The notes under the pieces are model-generated. The model was not told the DNA's origin, searched no databases, and was given only the letters and a program-made list of their open reading frames with translations. Shown piece after piece: positions 63,512 through 64,000 of a stretch of 64,000 nt of DNA. The stretch comes from Clavelina lepadiformis (lineage: Eukaryota; Chordata; Ascidiacea; Aplousobranchia; Clavelinidae): the NCBI RefSeq assembly GCF_947623445.1, contig NC_135247.1, positions 5,334,501 to 5,398,500 of the forward strand, in the 5' to 3' direction. Positions within the stretch are counted from its first letter, which is position 1. Each line of letters begins with the position of its first letter. Both the position numbers and the translations under genes were made by a program.

Positions 63512-63990
63512 AACACGTTCGACAGTTCGTGGGTTTAACATCATATTACAGGAAATTTATTCCAAATTACGCCAAAATTGCCTCGCCGTTGTACAAACTC
63601 ACTGAGAAGAACAAGACATTCCAGTGGACCGAAGAACACCAGGACGCTTTCACTACTTTGAAGCGTTTGCTGTGTACCGCGCCAGTGCTGTCGTACCCAG
63701 ACTACAACAAGCCGTTTATTCTCGACACCGATGCATCCGATAGCTCTATTGGCGCTGTGCTGTCACAAGTCACAGATAACAGAGAATGTGTGATCTCGTA
63801 TTGTAGTAGATCTTTAGGAAAAGCCGAAAAGAACTACTCCACGACTCGAAAAGAGCTCCTGGCAGTCGTCTGGGCCACAAAATTGAATAGGTGTCACCTA
63901 CTAGGTCAAAGGTTTTTATTGAGGACGGACCATGCATCGTTGCGTTGGTTATGGCAGTCGAAAGAGTTGTATGGACAATGCGCCCGGTGA
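63508..63990 (+). pseudogene. pol continuation: RT connection and RNase H, ended by a nonsense codon
   Basis: The downstream part of pol after the frameshift. It starts with VRQFVGLTSYYRKFIPNYA and carries the RNase H core beginning at FILDTDASDSSIGAVLSQ, then YSTTRKELLAVVWA and RTDHASLRWLWQ. Its TGA at 63988-63990 falls where Ty3/gypsy elements usually have a tryptophan after LAR-like residues, which a single G-to-A change would explain. The frame stays open after it to the window end. The first start-like codon is not a real start; the segment is the remainder of the gag-pol reading frame. Confidence 0.88.
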
Positions 63991-64000
63991 GTGGAACACC

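Larger units (their letters stand above)
60282..64000 (+). mobile_element. Ty3/gypsy LTR retrotransposon, 5' part, cut by window end
   Basis: The 5' LTR is followed by a fused gag-pol region encoding gag-like, aspartic protease, reverse transcriptase and RNase H segments in the order typical of Ty3/gypsy elements. Integrase and the 3' LTR lie beyond the window. It is inserted in copy 2 of a duplicated segment, whose copy 1 shows the unoccupied site near 54810-54820. Two coding lesions (near 63483-63495 and at 63988-63990) indicate a copy unable to make its full polyprotein. Confidence 0.93.

Noticed and set aside
1..64000. CRISPR array, bacterial operon or phage-defence system
   Set aside because: The window is intron-bearing animal DNA; tandem repeats present are simple microsatellites without spacer structure.

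Overview
The window is AT-rich animal (metazoan) DNA with spliced genes: short exons, GT-AG introns of mostly 100-700 bases, and long non-coding stretches. Gene families (AADAT, UNC93A, PDE9A, ANKRD45, astacin with ShKT domains, LRR-Ig receptor) are those of a deuterostome-like invertebrate. Compact exons, possible spliced-leader acceptors just upstream of start codons and hAT/Ty3 elements would suit an ascidian tunicate, but that assignment is inference. Most open frames in the window are chance or antisense. The models below come from joining exons by family similarity, splice sites and reading phase.

Layout. 1-1507 (+): last five exons of an AADAT (kynurenine/alpha-aminoadipate aminotransferase) gene. 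2684-5364 (-): complete eight-exon UNC93A-like membrane protein. 7563-11492 (+): complete ten-exon cell-surface protein with LRRNT, LRRs, LRRCT and one Ig domain, probably membrane-anchored at its C-terminus. 11493-18627: no convincing gene. 18654-35332 (+): PDE9-type cGMP phosphodiesterase with an acidic Ser/Thr-rich first exon, an intron of about 11.9 kb, and six catalytic-region exons. 38024-38114 holds an orphan exon-like segment. 38.5-46.9 kb is non-coding, with an hAT-type element. 46936-48766 (-): complete five-exon ANKRD45. 50722-53415 (+): astacin-type protein with ShKT domains and all zinc ligands, but leucine in place of the catalytic glutamate. 56100-56499 (+): two-exon gene for a small secreted cationic peptide. 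60282-end (+): Ty3/gypsy LTR retrotransposon cut by the window edge and carrying two lesions.

Repeats tie the right part together. The 3' flank of the astacin gene (53404-54820) recurs at 59028-60281, and the retrotransposon interrupts that second copy; the first copy preserves the empty insertion site. Two non-autonomous hAT-like elements are visible, one with a perfect 8-bp target duplication.

The genes do not form a pathway or operon; they are ordinary neighbours. The most notable items are the probably inactive astacin and the small secreted peptide, which resembles an antimicrobial-peptide precursor in architecture. I saw no CRISPR array, no convincing tRNA or rRNA gene and no prokaryotic-type system.
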